Assembly (NCBI RefSeq): GCF_902148855.1
Contig: NC_043969.1
Span: 17,060,442-17,124,441, forward strand
DNA: 64,000 bases
Origin: Sphaeramia orbicularis
Taxonomy: Eukaryota; Chordata; Actinopteri; Kurtiformes; Apogonidae
Reading direction: 5' to 3'
A program made the translations under genes and the position numbers. The notes beneath the pieces are model-generated. The model ran no database searches and was not told the origin of the DNA. It saw nothing but the letters and a program-made list of their open reading frames with translations. Below are positions 44,149-56,800 of this stretch, piece by piece (the stretch's first letter is position 1; the number at the start of each line of letters is the position of its first letter).

Positions 44149-46355
44149 GTATATGTGCAGTGACATAAGTAAAACATAAGTTATATATATATATAAGAAA
44201 TGCATGTGAAACAGTTTTGATCTATTGATGTATTTCTGCCAAATACAGAAATTTCACTGATGAAAAAAATTGGTAGTAGGCGCTTCATCAGGTCAAAAAG
44301 TAAAATATGAAAATGTGTTAAGGAATGAGATCAATGACAGGAGCAGAATTCATGAAAAACAACAGGGCAAATGGGGTTGTAGAAAAAAAAAAAAATCAAT
44401 GCGCAAGAAGTAAATAATGAAAAAAACAAACAAAAACGAAGAAATCCAAGGACTCTGACTTGTTCCTGGCTTTTGTGTTTTTGCATTTTTATTTATTCAA
44501 TGGAACTATCCCATTTGCCCTTTTGCTTTTCACAGAAATATTACTATTGTTATTTGTTATATAAAGTGAACATATCGTAATATATCCATTGCATGTATGT
44601 TCATGATGGGTACAAAGCACTCAGAGAGGAGCACAAACCTCCACAAGGCAGCTTAATCCCACTCAACAGCATACAACCCCCCGCATATTCGTTCATGGAG
44701 ATAATATATGCAAATTTACTCAAGATTTAATTTTCTCTTCTGGAAGACACTGCTCTAAAGATATGCCACATAGAATAAAACAGTTGTCTGTTGTGACCTT
44801 GACCTTCATTTGTTCAAGGTTGGAGTTTGCATTAGATCGTGAAATCATCGTGTGATAAAACTAGAAATCTAATCACATGAGTTTTAACCAGATATGATGT
44901 TAGTCAGAGCTTAGAAATCGCTCCATGAATTTTGTAAATGTGTCTCCGACCTTGACCTTTAGCATGAAGTGGTTGAGATTTAATCATCTGCAGTAAGTGT
45001 CATCGGGAACCCATACAAAAAAAAATCCAAAACTGGCAGGTTATAACACATCACCATGACGATACCGCTGCTATAGGAGCATGTATATATCAACATGTGT
45101 ACAAAGTCTGACATAGAACCCAACAAAAATGAACAAACAAGACAAAAAAATACTGATACAGGTGAAATATTTACATTGAATCTAATCTAATACATCATTC
45201 GACAGAGGAGCTGATCTCCACATACACCAGCAAATAATGTATGAAGCAAATAAAAGTACACAAAGCATGGTACAATTAAAAACTATATAAGGGCGAGGTC
45301 AAGGGCGTCACAGATGGACAGCCCACTACTTTTTGATTCATAACTTTTGAACCAGACAAGTTTAAGACAAATATGACACATAATTGGAAAGGTCTAAATG
45401 CCATCTTAAACATACTCAAAGGGCAACATTTAGTTTCAAATATTTTAAAATGAAAAATATCAAACACTACTGCGTCAAGGATGGACAAAAAATTAACATC
45501 TATTTATTGCAAGAATTACAAAGTTCTCAAAAGTGAAGTCTCTATGATATTTTCATCCTAAAATGTATTCAGTGTAAACCTTAAACCCTCTATTTTACAA
45601 CCTAATAATTGGTTAGAGGAAAAAATATTTTTATCATATCTAAATAGCAAGAGTTTTGACAAATGGCAGCATCACAGATGGACAACAAAAGTAAATATCA
45701 AATTAAACATTTTATTTCAATTATCTCTATCATATACTTTTTTTTTTTTTTTTTTTACAGTATTTACAACATACAAATAATATTAACATTATATTCAAAT
45801 GTATTTTACATAGATATATGCATTCATTAATTTTAAAGACTGTGTGTTTAGAATATGATATAAATAATATAACAATATCAATGTATTTGAAATAAATGTA
45901 GTTTATTTATGAGTTTATAAAATGAACCCAGACTGACAGCAGAAACTTGGTCACTTTCCAAACATTCACACTCATAAAACTCCTCCAATTTTTTTTCACA
46001 ATTTTTTTCTTATTTCAAAATACATTTTCCTGAAAATATAAGTAATTACCTACCCAAAAATTTAAATTGATGTAGATTATTGTAATTTCATTTTTTTGAC
46101 CAGATGTTAACCTTCCCTTGACTTTGCCCATAGGCAGATTATCTACATGTATGGTATAATGTTTATATTCACAGTCTGAACCCAACTGACCTGTATTCAC
46201 ATAAAGTTCTGTTATTTCCAATCCCTGGAATCCTGTCTTTGTCCATGTTCTCTCACACTGAGTAGTATATGTGTGTGTGTGTGTTTTATTCCCTATCTTT
46301 CTTTTCAAACACATGTTTTATTGCCCGTGTACCTGTCTTTGCATGTTATTCCCAG
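44149..46355. other. sgcg intron 1, right part
   Basis: Near 44618 the motif 'aagcactcagagaggagcac' plus 'acctccacaaggcagc' is the end of a dispersed repeat also present, inverted, at 54779-55032. From about 45300 to 45690 a motif like GCGTCACAGATGGAC occurs three times. A poly-T run lies at 45739-45758. No exon is supported. Confidence 0.4.
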
Positions 46356-46362
46356 CCAGCAG

Positions 46363-47500
46363 ATGGTGCGGGAGCAGTATGTCACCACCACCCAGGGCGA
46401 CAGCGCGCCCAGGCCGGTGCCCGACCACATCTACAAGATCGGCATCTACGGCTGGAGGAAACGTTGCCTCTACCTGTTTGTCCTGCTGCTCATCGTTATC
46501 CTGGTGGTCAACTTCGCCCTCACCATCTGGATCCTTAGGGTGATGTGGTTCAATACGGTATGCAGCTCTTATACTCTTCACATCCACCCATAATGTTTTA
46601 TCCATATACAGAAAAAATTATTAGACCACCCTTGTTTTCTTCAATTTCTTGTTCACTTTAATGCCTGGTACAACTAAAGGTACATTTGTTTGGACAAATA
46701 TAATGATAAGAACAAAAATAGCTCATAAGAGTTTAATTTCAGAGCTGATATCTAGCCATTTTCCATGGTTTTCTAGATAATAACCAAAATCACTTAAGTT
46801 CTTACATCAATATCTATGGCATTGTACTGACAAAAACAGTGATTTTAGGCATTCCATGTTTTCTTTCCTGTCTGTTTTAGTCACATGATACACACAGGAG
46901 TTAGTACTTGATTGCATAACCCAGTGCTTTTCAACCTTTTTTGGCTTGTGACCCCATTTTAACGTCACAAATTTCTGGCAACCCCAGACATTCAAAATGG
47001 AGACATTTTTTGCTAAAATTAATTTGTTTTTGATCATGTAATAGTTTGCTATACTATGTTGCAAATCAACGTTAATTTCAGAGGACATTTAGTCTATAAA
47101 ATGTATATTATTATGGATGGAGGCAGTAAATCCAGGTGTAGATTACTGCATAAGGGGGGAACTGGATTTTCCTTGGTCAGGATATGTACAGTCAGTCCAG
47201 CTTGGATTTACAAGGCTGACAATTAATACTTAAAAAACAAGAACTCAAACTATGAATTATGAAAGAGCTGCAGCATCTGAAACCAACCACAATGAACATT
47301 TGACAGATAAACAGTACCACAGTGCTTCAGTTTCCGACTCACAGTTTGTCATGTCTTTTATGTATTGGGATTGTCTCTCTCAACTCACCATATATTTTTT
47401 GTTAATAAGTTGTTTTTAATTTTTTAATAATTACTAGAAATTTCAGGCGACCCCACATGGGGTCCCAACCCCAAGGTTGAAAAACACTACCATAACCATT

Positions 47501-47560
<60 letters not shown>

Positions 47561-47844
47561 ACTGTATATTTATTGAAGTTTTAACAAATTACAAATCTTT
47601 TCTAACATGAGTTGATAATATTGTGTGGGTGAGCATAAACCCCCAGAACATCCCCCCCCCACCCCCCCACCCAAGACCACCACTGAATTTTTAACCCTTT
47701 CATGTACAAATTATGAGAACCTTAAGCAAGATTTTTTTCCCTGAGTGGTTTCATTTCTCTTTAAACATGCTGAAAACAATGTGATTGAAAAATTTCTTAT
47801 GAAAAAAAAAAAGTTAAAAAAAAAATAAAAATAAAAAAAATTGC

Positions 47845-47887
<43 letters not shown>

Positions 47888-50800
47888 TCTCATGTACCTA
47901 TTTTTCATGAAGTTGCAAAAATGTCCACTGAGCTGGACACCATGGGTTTAATTTTTGAAGCGAAGAAACATGTATTTACTGATAAATTGCGTGAAAACTA
48001 TAACTATTACGCTCAGGGGAGATCTACACAATGTTACCAGTTCATGTCAGAAAAGATATGTAGTGTCTTAAAACTTTAATAAAGATATGTGTAAAAAACC
48101 AAAACAACAAAATCCATGAATATACAAGAGAACAGCTGTAGAATAACTGTCCACTGGAGTGACCAGAATACATGAAAGGGTTAAACAGCAGCGAAGGTAA
48201 ATAACAAAATAATAACTGACAGACAATATAAGTAATAGTGACTTGAATACTTCTCAACATCCATTTTTGTATGTCTGATATATAATCAAACATCATTTAA
48301 CACAAATAAAGGGGGATGGTCTCACTTTGCAAGTTATGATGATGAGATTTCAGGCCTTGATTCAAAAAATTTTAGAAATGAATTCCATATCTTGTGGAAG
48401 GTATGAGTTTTCTGTTTAATTGTGGATGTGAGCCTTTCAATAGCTCTGCAGGATGAGAGTTCCGCAATCCATGAACTCAATGATGGACAATCAACACTTT
48501 TCCAGTGTCTAGTTATCAGGCCCTTTGCATGTATCAGACAGAGGTTCATCAGCTTTCTTTCATGAGTTCTAAGTGCTAAAGTTTCTGGAATAAGACCTAG
48601 AATACAGATCTCCAGGCCTATTGGAATTTCTTTGTCTATAAAATTGGAAATTGTGTTAATTATCCTTCTCCAAAATTCTTGCATATGTTCACATTTCCAA
48701 ATACAGTGATACAAGGTACCTCTCTCGGTTCCACATTCTTGATGACTTTTGATGGTCTAATATTTTTTTCCGTGACTGTATATTCCATCCCTTAATATAC
48801 TTTTTTTTTTTTTGCACTGACTCTTGTTACTTGTTAGTATCAGCAGATTAATCCCTACCATAAACTCATATCTGGATGTAGTTTATGTGTTAGTTATTTC
48901 ATACAGTCTTGTCAGCTTTCTGTCTCAAGACCAGATGGTGACTGTGGATTTATGCACATACAAGAAATGCAGCAAACCCACTCACACAAACTTGAACACA
49001 CACATCACATCACTACACCACACAACACTGGGCTTGTTCTACTGTGTGTCATAATGGGAAGACAACTCTGAGTGTGATAATATAATCGAAATTCCTCAAC
49101 TCCTGACCCGTCATATTTTAGATTCTTGCCTTGCAGACAAAATTGCTCACTTGGCTTGCAATTAAATATTTATCTCTGCTGGTCTGGGATATATTAAATA
49201 TGCTTTGATTTGTCATTCTCTGAATAATACTTACATCCTCTGCAGGAAGGGATGGGACTCCTACAAGTGCATTCGGACGGGGTCAAGCTGCAGGAAGGAG
49301 AGTCGGAGTTTCTCTTTCCTCTGTACGCTCAGGAGATTCACTCCAGAGAAGTAAGATAATCAGGAACACTCACTTTTCGTTCCAAAATTCCTTCTCACTC
49401 TGCTATCCCTCCTCTCTTTCTCTGTGTGTTTTCTAGTTTTTGATCTGGTTAGAGCTGTTATTTCACAGTTTAAGCAGACTGTAGCTTAAATCTGCAAAGG
49501 TTTCCTCTCCTGGTATCGTATCTACATCTAATTCCTTGCAGACACTCCAGCAGTTTCTGTCCTGCTATAGTGAGTGAACAGCATATTTTTGACTGTACTT
49601 TTTTTTTTTTTTGAGAAATGTGTCAGAACAAACTGGATTTGGCAGTCCCACACAGTGCACGTGGTGGTGCAGTGAGCTCCCCATTAACCTCAGGGATATT
49701 GTGGTGGAAAGTAGTTTATGGCCCGCCTGCTAGCAGCAGATGGGAACACTTTTCTGCAGTTGTTTACATGTTATGGCTTTTCTTGCTCATAGCAGCGATT
49801 TTTAAGCATTCTTTCTTACTTTATGGGGCTCATTAAAGAGAAAATGTATTCCTCATTTATGGATAAATGCTATTTTTTGATGCTTTCAACAGATTTCTAA
49901 AGATTTTCTGGATTCAGTAAGTTACAGTCTGTCTTAGAATGGGGATTTCTTATAGTTGACAGCGGATCAGTGGTGGATAATTCTCAAAAAACATTTTATA
50001 AATAATTCTCTGTGCTGTTGTCATGTCTGCCAAAGCACAAATAGCTGATGTTCTGTCTTTAACTTTAACCAGTTTACCAGTCATTATAACTAACAGCTTT
50101 ATTTTGTAATAAATCATTACAGATGATGAGCTGATATGAAAAACATCTGTGGTTGTTTTAATTCACTACCAGAAAGAACAAATGTTCAGTGACATAAATG
50201 TTATAGTTTTGCATCTGTTCACCACCACAGTGGATCTCAGATGAATCAGTGAAGATGTGATTGAAGTGTGGACTTTTAGCTTTAACAAAAATATTGCATT
50301 AATCATTTAAGAATTACAGCCATTTTAATTAAAGTTCTTTCATTTTCAGAGGCTCAAATGTAATTAGACAACTGACTGACAAGCAGCTTCATGTCCAGAT
50401 GGGTCCTGTTCTCTGGTTATTCTATGACAAATGAAACAGATGTTGAATTTTCATTTGGTAGCTGTTCACTGCAATCCTTAATATTGAAATCCAAAGACGT
50501 GTTAATGCCAGTGAAGGAGGAAGCCGTTATGTTCAGTCAGAAATATCCTTTAACCTTGCTCCATAATCTATTCATAGTTTTCTCCCTTATGAGAAGTGAA
50601 GGCCAAAAGTACACTGTTGCAAATAAAGTTGGAATCATTTTGCTTTTAGACACATTCCTCTTTTTATTCGTATTTCTACACATCAGTAATCACCTTTGAC
50701 CAGGTTCGGTGATTACATACTGAGTCCCAGTTTGACTTTATCTCATCACATGGAATCTGATCCATAGGTAGCTCTGAATCAGGTACTTGTTTTATTTATT

Positions 50801-53800
50801 TAACCTTTATTTAACCAGGAAGGCTGGCTGAGAACCAATTCTCATGTCCAACAATGACTTGGCCAAGAATCAGCAGTATAAGGCAAATTATACAAAAAAA
50901 CAATGATTGCAGCAAACGATTAAAAACACAGACAACTCTCACACAATATATACATTAAATGCAACAAGGAAATACAAGAAACTATAGGTGGTAATGAATT
51001 ATTGAAGGTGGATAATGGGATGAATGTATGAATTTTTAGTGTTTTTTTGTAACTCATTCCAGTCGTTAGGAGCAGCAAAATGAAATGATAAATGGCTAAA
51101 GGTGATCATAGTGATAAATTTACTGGAGTGTGAGTTATGCATATTGTTGGAGAAACTGAATAGAGAGTGAAGGTATGGAGGGGTTTTGCTAATGATGGTT
51201 GTGATATCATATCAGAATGTGCCTTTTAAATGAACATTCATCACAACTCACATGCTATTAAATAGCAACGTATCCATGAATGCAACAGCAAATTTAATCC
51301 AAAACATCAAATGTAAAACACTGATAGGGAACATTTTACTGTACAGTGAATAATCAGAATACTTACATATTTGAGCTAAAAAAAAAACAAAAAAAAGGTT
51401 TTGGATACCTTTATTTGTATTGGAGTATTTTAACTGAGTGTATTTGTACTTTTTACTAAAGGAAATTCTTTTGTGCATGTGTCTCTCTTCAGGATGTGAC
51501 CAGTTCACATTGGAATCTGTTACTGGCCACATTTTTAAAAACAATGCATGAAGTTAAACTGTCCACTAGGGCTGGCAGTGTGAACGCAACCTCTTGAGTG
51601 CCAGATTTGAACGCATTCTGTCAATCGTTTCCTAAAACATCATCTTTCACATAATGGAGACTGACCAACGTACAGACTTTCTTAGAGAGATGCATGGATG
51701 GATCTAAAACTCGACTGTACACGATCCATTCAGGACAGAACAGCTGATTTGATATGATACAAGTACAGATGAACAGCAGACAGCCAAAGCAGGCAGCTGG
51801 GGAACATCATGTTACTAAAGAGCCAGATGCTTTTCTCAGGATGGATACAGACCTAATAAATGCTAAAAGAGGATGTGTGACTGAATTACATTAACCAAAT
51901 GGCTTTAGAACAGCCTAATGATAAGTCCAGATGATCTACTGAATGTTTTTCAGAGAAGAACATGAGCTTAAAATGAATTCAAAAGAACCTGGGAACCCAA
52001 AAGCTGTTTTTATGCCATCTACAGTATTTATTAAGCATAAATAAACCCATTTTTTTGGTACATTTTATAAATCCTCTATAATACTGATCTATTTTAAGTG
52101 GCACCAAAACCTAACCATTTGTATTTGTTCAAGAAGATTTAAAGAAAGGGTTAAAATATTTCACATTTTTGCACACTGAAAGTATTGTTACATTTTACAG
52201 GATGATAACATGGTTAATCTTTTATTTCCCCAGGATTCATCACTGCTAGTGCATTCACCGGAAAATGTGTCCCTTAATGCCCGCAATGAAAACGGTGATG
52301 TCACAGGAAGGATATTTGTGGGTAAGAGCCAGAATAAGGACACATGTACACACAGATAGCACTCACCCATAACACAGCATCCCGTTGATGTATGAGGGCA
52401 ATAGTAAAGTCATTCATGCACTTGTCCTGCAGCAATATCTCATCCAACATTAACAATCCCAAGAAGTCATGGTTCCATTTTAATCTCTTACATTTCCATT
52501 TAAAATCCATTAAATACAACATTCCTCTCTCTGTGCTGTTGCTGCTGGAGCGTTCTATATTACACAGAGGGCCCAAGGCCTGTGGAGGATCATATTTGTG
52601 CGTCTTTTATGGCTCACCAATAGCTGCACTGTGGTATTTTGTCATAATTAAAAGGCCAACAAATGACCCAACTAATTGCCGTGTTTCACAGTGCCGTTAT
52701 GTGTCCTTGATCATTAAACCATAAAAAGCATAGCCCGCATCCTCATGGCCCTCTGTGAATAAAACTGAAAAGCTTGTTAGTGAGGACTCCATGCGGGTTC
52801 ACAGTTGTAGGTGCTGAGTTGGATCTACCTGCATCAGGCTGATTCTCACAAGGCTGTCGGCATTGACGCAGTGAAGGGTAAAGGGAAATAACCTCAGATA
52901 AGCCACTATTTACTTTGAGCAATAATGAGGCTACACATTTGCATCCGATGAACACATTCACAATAAAACTACCCTCATTACGGACTTAGAAATGGTTTTA
53001 TAAAGTTGTAAACACTTTATAAGTCATTATTAAACAATTTTAAAGCTTTTATAACCATTTCCATCCACCAATTTGAGCTCACTTTCCATTAAATCTCACA
53101 TGGTGCCAGTGACGTTCTTTACCACGCCCCTATATCAGTCGATATGTAAACCATTAATCACTTAGTACCATTTATAACCAACAAAATTCAGCCAAAGATG
53201 TAAAATTCTATATATTCCCAGAGCTTTAGGTAATGAATCTACAGCCCCAATTCCACAAAAGTTTGTATATTGTGTAGAATATGGTTTAATGAGATTTACA
53301 AATAATTTCAGTCTGTTATTGTTTGCAATGGAATGCAAAAAATATCCAGTGTTAAAAACTGAGCAAATGAGGTAATTTGGATTTGATGGCAGCAACAAGT
53401 GAGTGGTACTGAAAATAAACAACTGGAGGAACATTTTGCAACTAATGATGTTAAATGTCAACAGGGCAGTAACATGACTGGGTATAAAAAATACCATCTT
53501 CGGGAGGTAGAAACTCCCAGAGGAAAAGATGAGCAGATATTCCCCGGTCTGTGAAAACTGTGTATATAAATTTTGAAACAATTTCAGATTATTGCTGCTC
53601 AGTGACAAGATGCTGGATATCTTCTTATCTGTGATACATAATATATTTAAAAGAGTCTGAGAATCTGGAAAAAATCTATACCAGTGTTTTTCAACCTTGA
53701 GGTCGGGACCCCACATGGGGTCGCCTGAAATTTCTAGTAATTGATAAAAATAATAATAAAAAAAACCCTTTGTAATAAAAAAAAATATGGTGAGTTGACA

Positions 53801-56800
53801 GAGACAACCCCAATACATAAAAGATATGGCAAACTGTGAAGCTGAAACTGAAGCACTGTGGTACTGTTTATCTGTCAAATGTTCATTGTGGTCGGTTTCA
53901 GATGCTGCAGCTCTTTTACAATTCATAGTTTGAGTTATTGTTTGTTCAGTATTAATTGTCAGCCTTGTAAATCCAAGCTGGACTGACTGTACATATCCTG
54001 ACCAAGGAAAATAAAATTCTCACTTTGTGCAGTAATCTACACCTGGCTTTTCTCCCTCCGTCCATAATAATATACATTATATAGACTAAATGTCATCTAA
54101 AATTAACGTTTATTTGCAGCATAGTATAGCAAATTATTACATGATCAAAAACAAATTAATTTTAGCAAAAAAAAAAAGTCTCTGTTTTGAATGTCTGAGG
54201 TCACCAGAAATTTGTGACGTTAAAATTGGGTCACGAGCCAAAACAGGTTGGGAACCACTGGTCTGTACACAAAGGACAAGGCTGAAAATCTGTTCTGGAT
54301 AGCCATGATTTTTGGGGTCCTCAGGCTGCACTACATTAAAACCAGGGGAGATTTTGTGATGGAAATGACTGCATGGGCTCAGGAACACTTCCATATTGCT
54401 CTCAAATCCAGGGTTCATGTGTTTATAAAATTTACAAATCATTGCAGCCTGTTTTTATTGATATTGTGCACAATATCCTAACTTTGTTTCCGAATTGGGG
54501 CTGTTATTAATTCAAAAGCTGAAGGATAAAGGTTAACTCATTATATTATCTACATAGGGACATTTATCTTCTACATTTTCCACAGTCCACTACAGACAGC
54601 TTATAGCTTTAGCATTAGCACTTAGCACATTAGAGCCAGTTAGCTACTATTGAAGGTGCTGGAGACCAACTCCAGATCTTCATTAGTATTTGAGTCAACT
54701 TTCAAAAGAATTAACCTACAGTTGATATGCCAAATGAAACCTTTAAGGATTAAGACAAACTGATGGTAGTTCTATTGTTACCTCCACCAAGGAGGTTATG
54801 TTTTTGCCAGGGTTTGTTTGTTTGTTTGTCTGTCTGTTTGTTTGTCTGTCCGTTAGTGTGCAACATAACTCAAAAAGTTATGGACAGATTTGGATGAAAT
54901 TTTCAGGGTTTGTTGGAAATGGGATAAGGAAGAAATGATTAAATTTTGGTGGTGATCGGGGGTGGGGGGGCCCACGGGGGGGGCCACTGATCAGCCTTGG
55001 CGGAGGTCTGCGCTCTCCGAGTGCTTCTAGTTTCTAATAAAAACAGTTGAAGCTGACAGGTGTAAATGCTGCTGATGAAGATAAAGAAACTCAGTAACCA
55101 ATGAAATCTGCATCTTAAGACTGAAAGGATATGTGGGCTCACTGTTTTTCTGCAAGTATTTTCAATCACTCATTGTTTACTCAGCTTTTTTGTTCACCAT
55201 ATGACTGTGTCTAAACAGGCTGACATTTTCTCTTTCAAGGCATGAGTGTGCCTCATTATGTTCTCCAAAACTGCAGCTCTGAGGAAGTTTAATAGGAGGA
55301 AGCAGATTACAGTTTGATGAAAACAATATTTGTGTGTAATATTGCCAAACCCCTTAAGGTATTGTTTTTGTTGTTGTTGTAGGTCCAAAAGAGGCTCAGG
55401 GACACACTCAGAATCTGGTCATTAACTCCATCAATGACAACATGCTGTTCACTGCAGATGGCGAACAGGCTGTTATTGGAAGAGACAAACTACGTGTCAC
55501 AGGTATACCAACAGCAACCCATGCTGCCTCCTTGGAAAATATCCCAAACCTTTCAGCAAAAATGTTTTTCTGTTTGGAAGGGGAACACATTAACAACAGA
55601 TGTGAAGTCAACAGGAGAAAATCTGTTTGATGGCAGATATCTGTGCAACAATTCAACAACCAAGGACATTCATAATCATCGCTGGTGGTGCGTGCATGTC
55701 TCTAACCTCCACCTGGAGTTCATGTAAATGACAGCAGGCTTGTGATATCTGCTTTGATTGATGCCATGCCACCTATTGCTTTAATACATGATTGGTATCA
55801 GCTATTTTATAGAAAAGAAATAATACATCACCGTACAATGTGGTATGTCATATTGCGCACAGCTCTACATACAGAATGCATCTACACAGTGAGAGGTTAA
55901 AGAGTAAAGGATTACACTGTCATGTCCAGTGTGTCTTCTGTCCTGCCTCCCCCTCAGTGTCCACTGTGTGTATTGATGGTGCTGTGGGTCCCTGACCACA
56001 CACAGTGCAGGCTGATTAATGTTGGGGGCAGTGTCAGCTGATAGCTTCATTATGCCGGGGGTCATTTGCTCCACAGAGACCAGCAGGCATTAGTGGAAGA
56101 GCTGTTTTCTAAAATTCCTTGAAATGAAGAATCCTTGCTTGAGCGACTACATCAGGCACATTGGGACTTGCATTCTTTATAGAGTCTGGAGGGAAAATTC
56201 CTCTTTTGTGTCATCTTTAATCGGTCTCCATCTCTATTCTGGCATTGCTCGACTTACAATATTTAAAGTGAGCATGCTGCCTGCTTCCCTTTTAAAAACA
56301 AGTGCTGCTCAGACTATTAAAAATGGATAAATTGCTCCAGTGCTGCAGAGAGTATTCGCTGCTCACTAGGAACTTGTTTTACTCAGCTGAACCTAATGAA
56401 TACCCCCATACACCAGTAAATGTGGACAGCTTAGAGAGCTGATGAAATGCTTTTGAAACCACAGAGTCCTTTAACTGTAGCTGTATGGGACTCACATGGC
56501 CTTTAAAGCAGTTGCTTCACCTGTGTCTGTTGCCTCATCAGGTCCTGAAGGAGCGTTGTTCCAGCATTCAGTGGAGGTGCCTCTGCTCAAATCTGAACCT
56601 CTGAAAGACCTGAGGTGAGCATTTCAGCCCAGCTTGATATAGTTTAACACTTTCAGGCATAAGTCACTCCAGTGGACAGTTATTCTCCAGCTGTTCTCTT
56701 ATATATTCATGGATTTAGTTGTTTTAGTTCCATATCAGCCAACACAATGGACACTTATGCATCATCTCATATCCTGATATTCATACCATTACTGTAACTT

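Larger units (their letters stand above)
47502..48735 (-). mobile_element. 5'-truncated L1-like LINE in sgcg intron 2
   Basis: A T run of 52 bases (47502-47553) is the poly(A) tail of a minus-strand LINE, preceded on that strand by an AATAAA signal. The coding remnant (48334 to about 48730) reads [20 protein letters not shown], then [20 protein letters not shown], an ORF2 C-terminus of the fish L1/Tx1 group. The 3' UTR is split by family A copy 6. The right boundary is approximate. Confidence 0.75.
46605..48782. mobile_element. Tc/mariner-like MITE, outer element of a five-layer nest
   Basis: The left end reads TATACAGAAAAAATTATTAGACCA. The right end, reverse complemented, reads TATACAGTCACGG followed by AAAAAAATATTAGACCA, so the termini are inverted with a TA at each side. 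I recognise this as a common teleost non-autonomous repeat. It has been split by a hAT-type MITE and by an L1-like LINE, but its right remnant (gatgacttttgatggtctaa) resumes after them. Confidence 0.7.

Noticed and set aside
53162-53926. A 254-codon open frame on the minus strand
   Set aside because: It runs across the ends of the decayed Tc1/mariner-type element and into the nested hAT-type MITE, with no family resemblance. It is chance openness in AT-rich repeat DNA.
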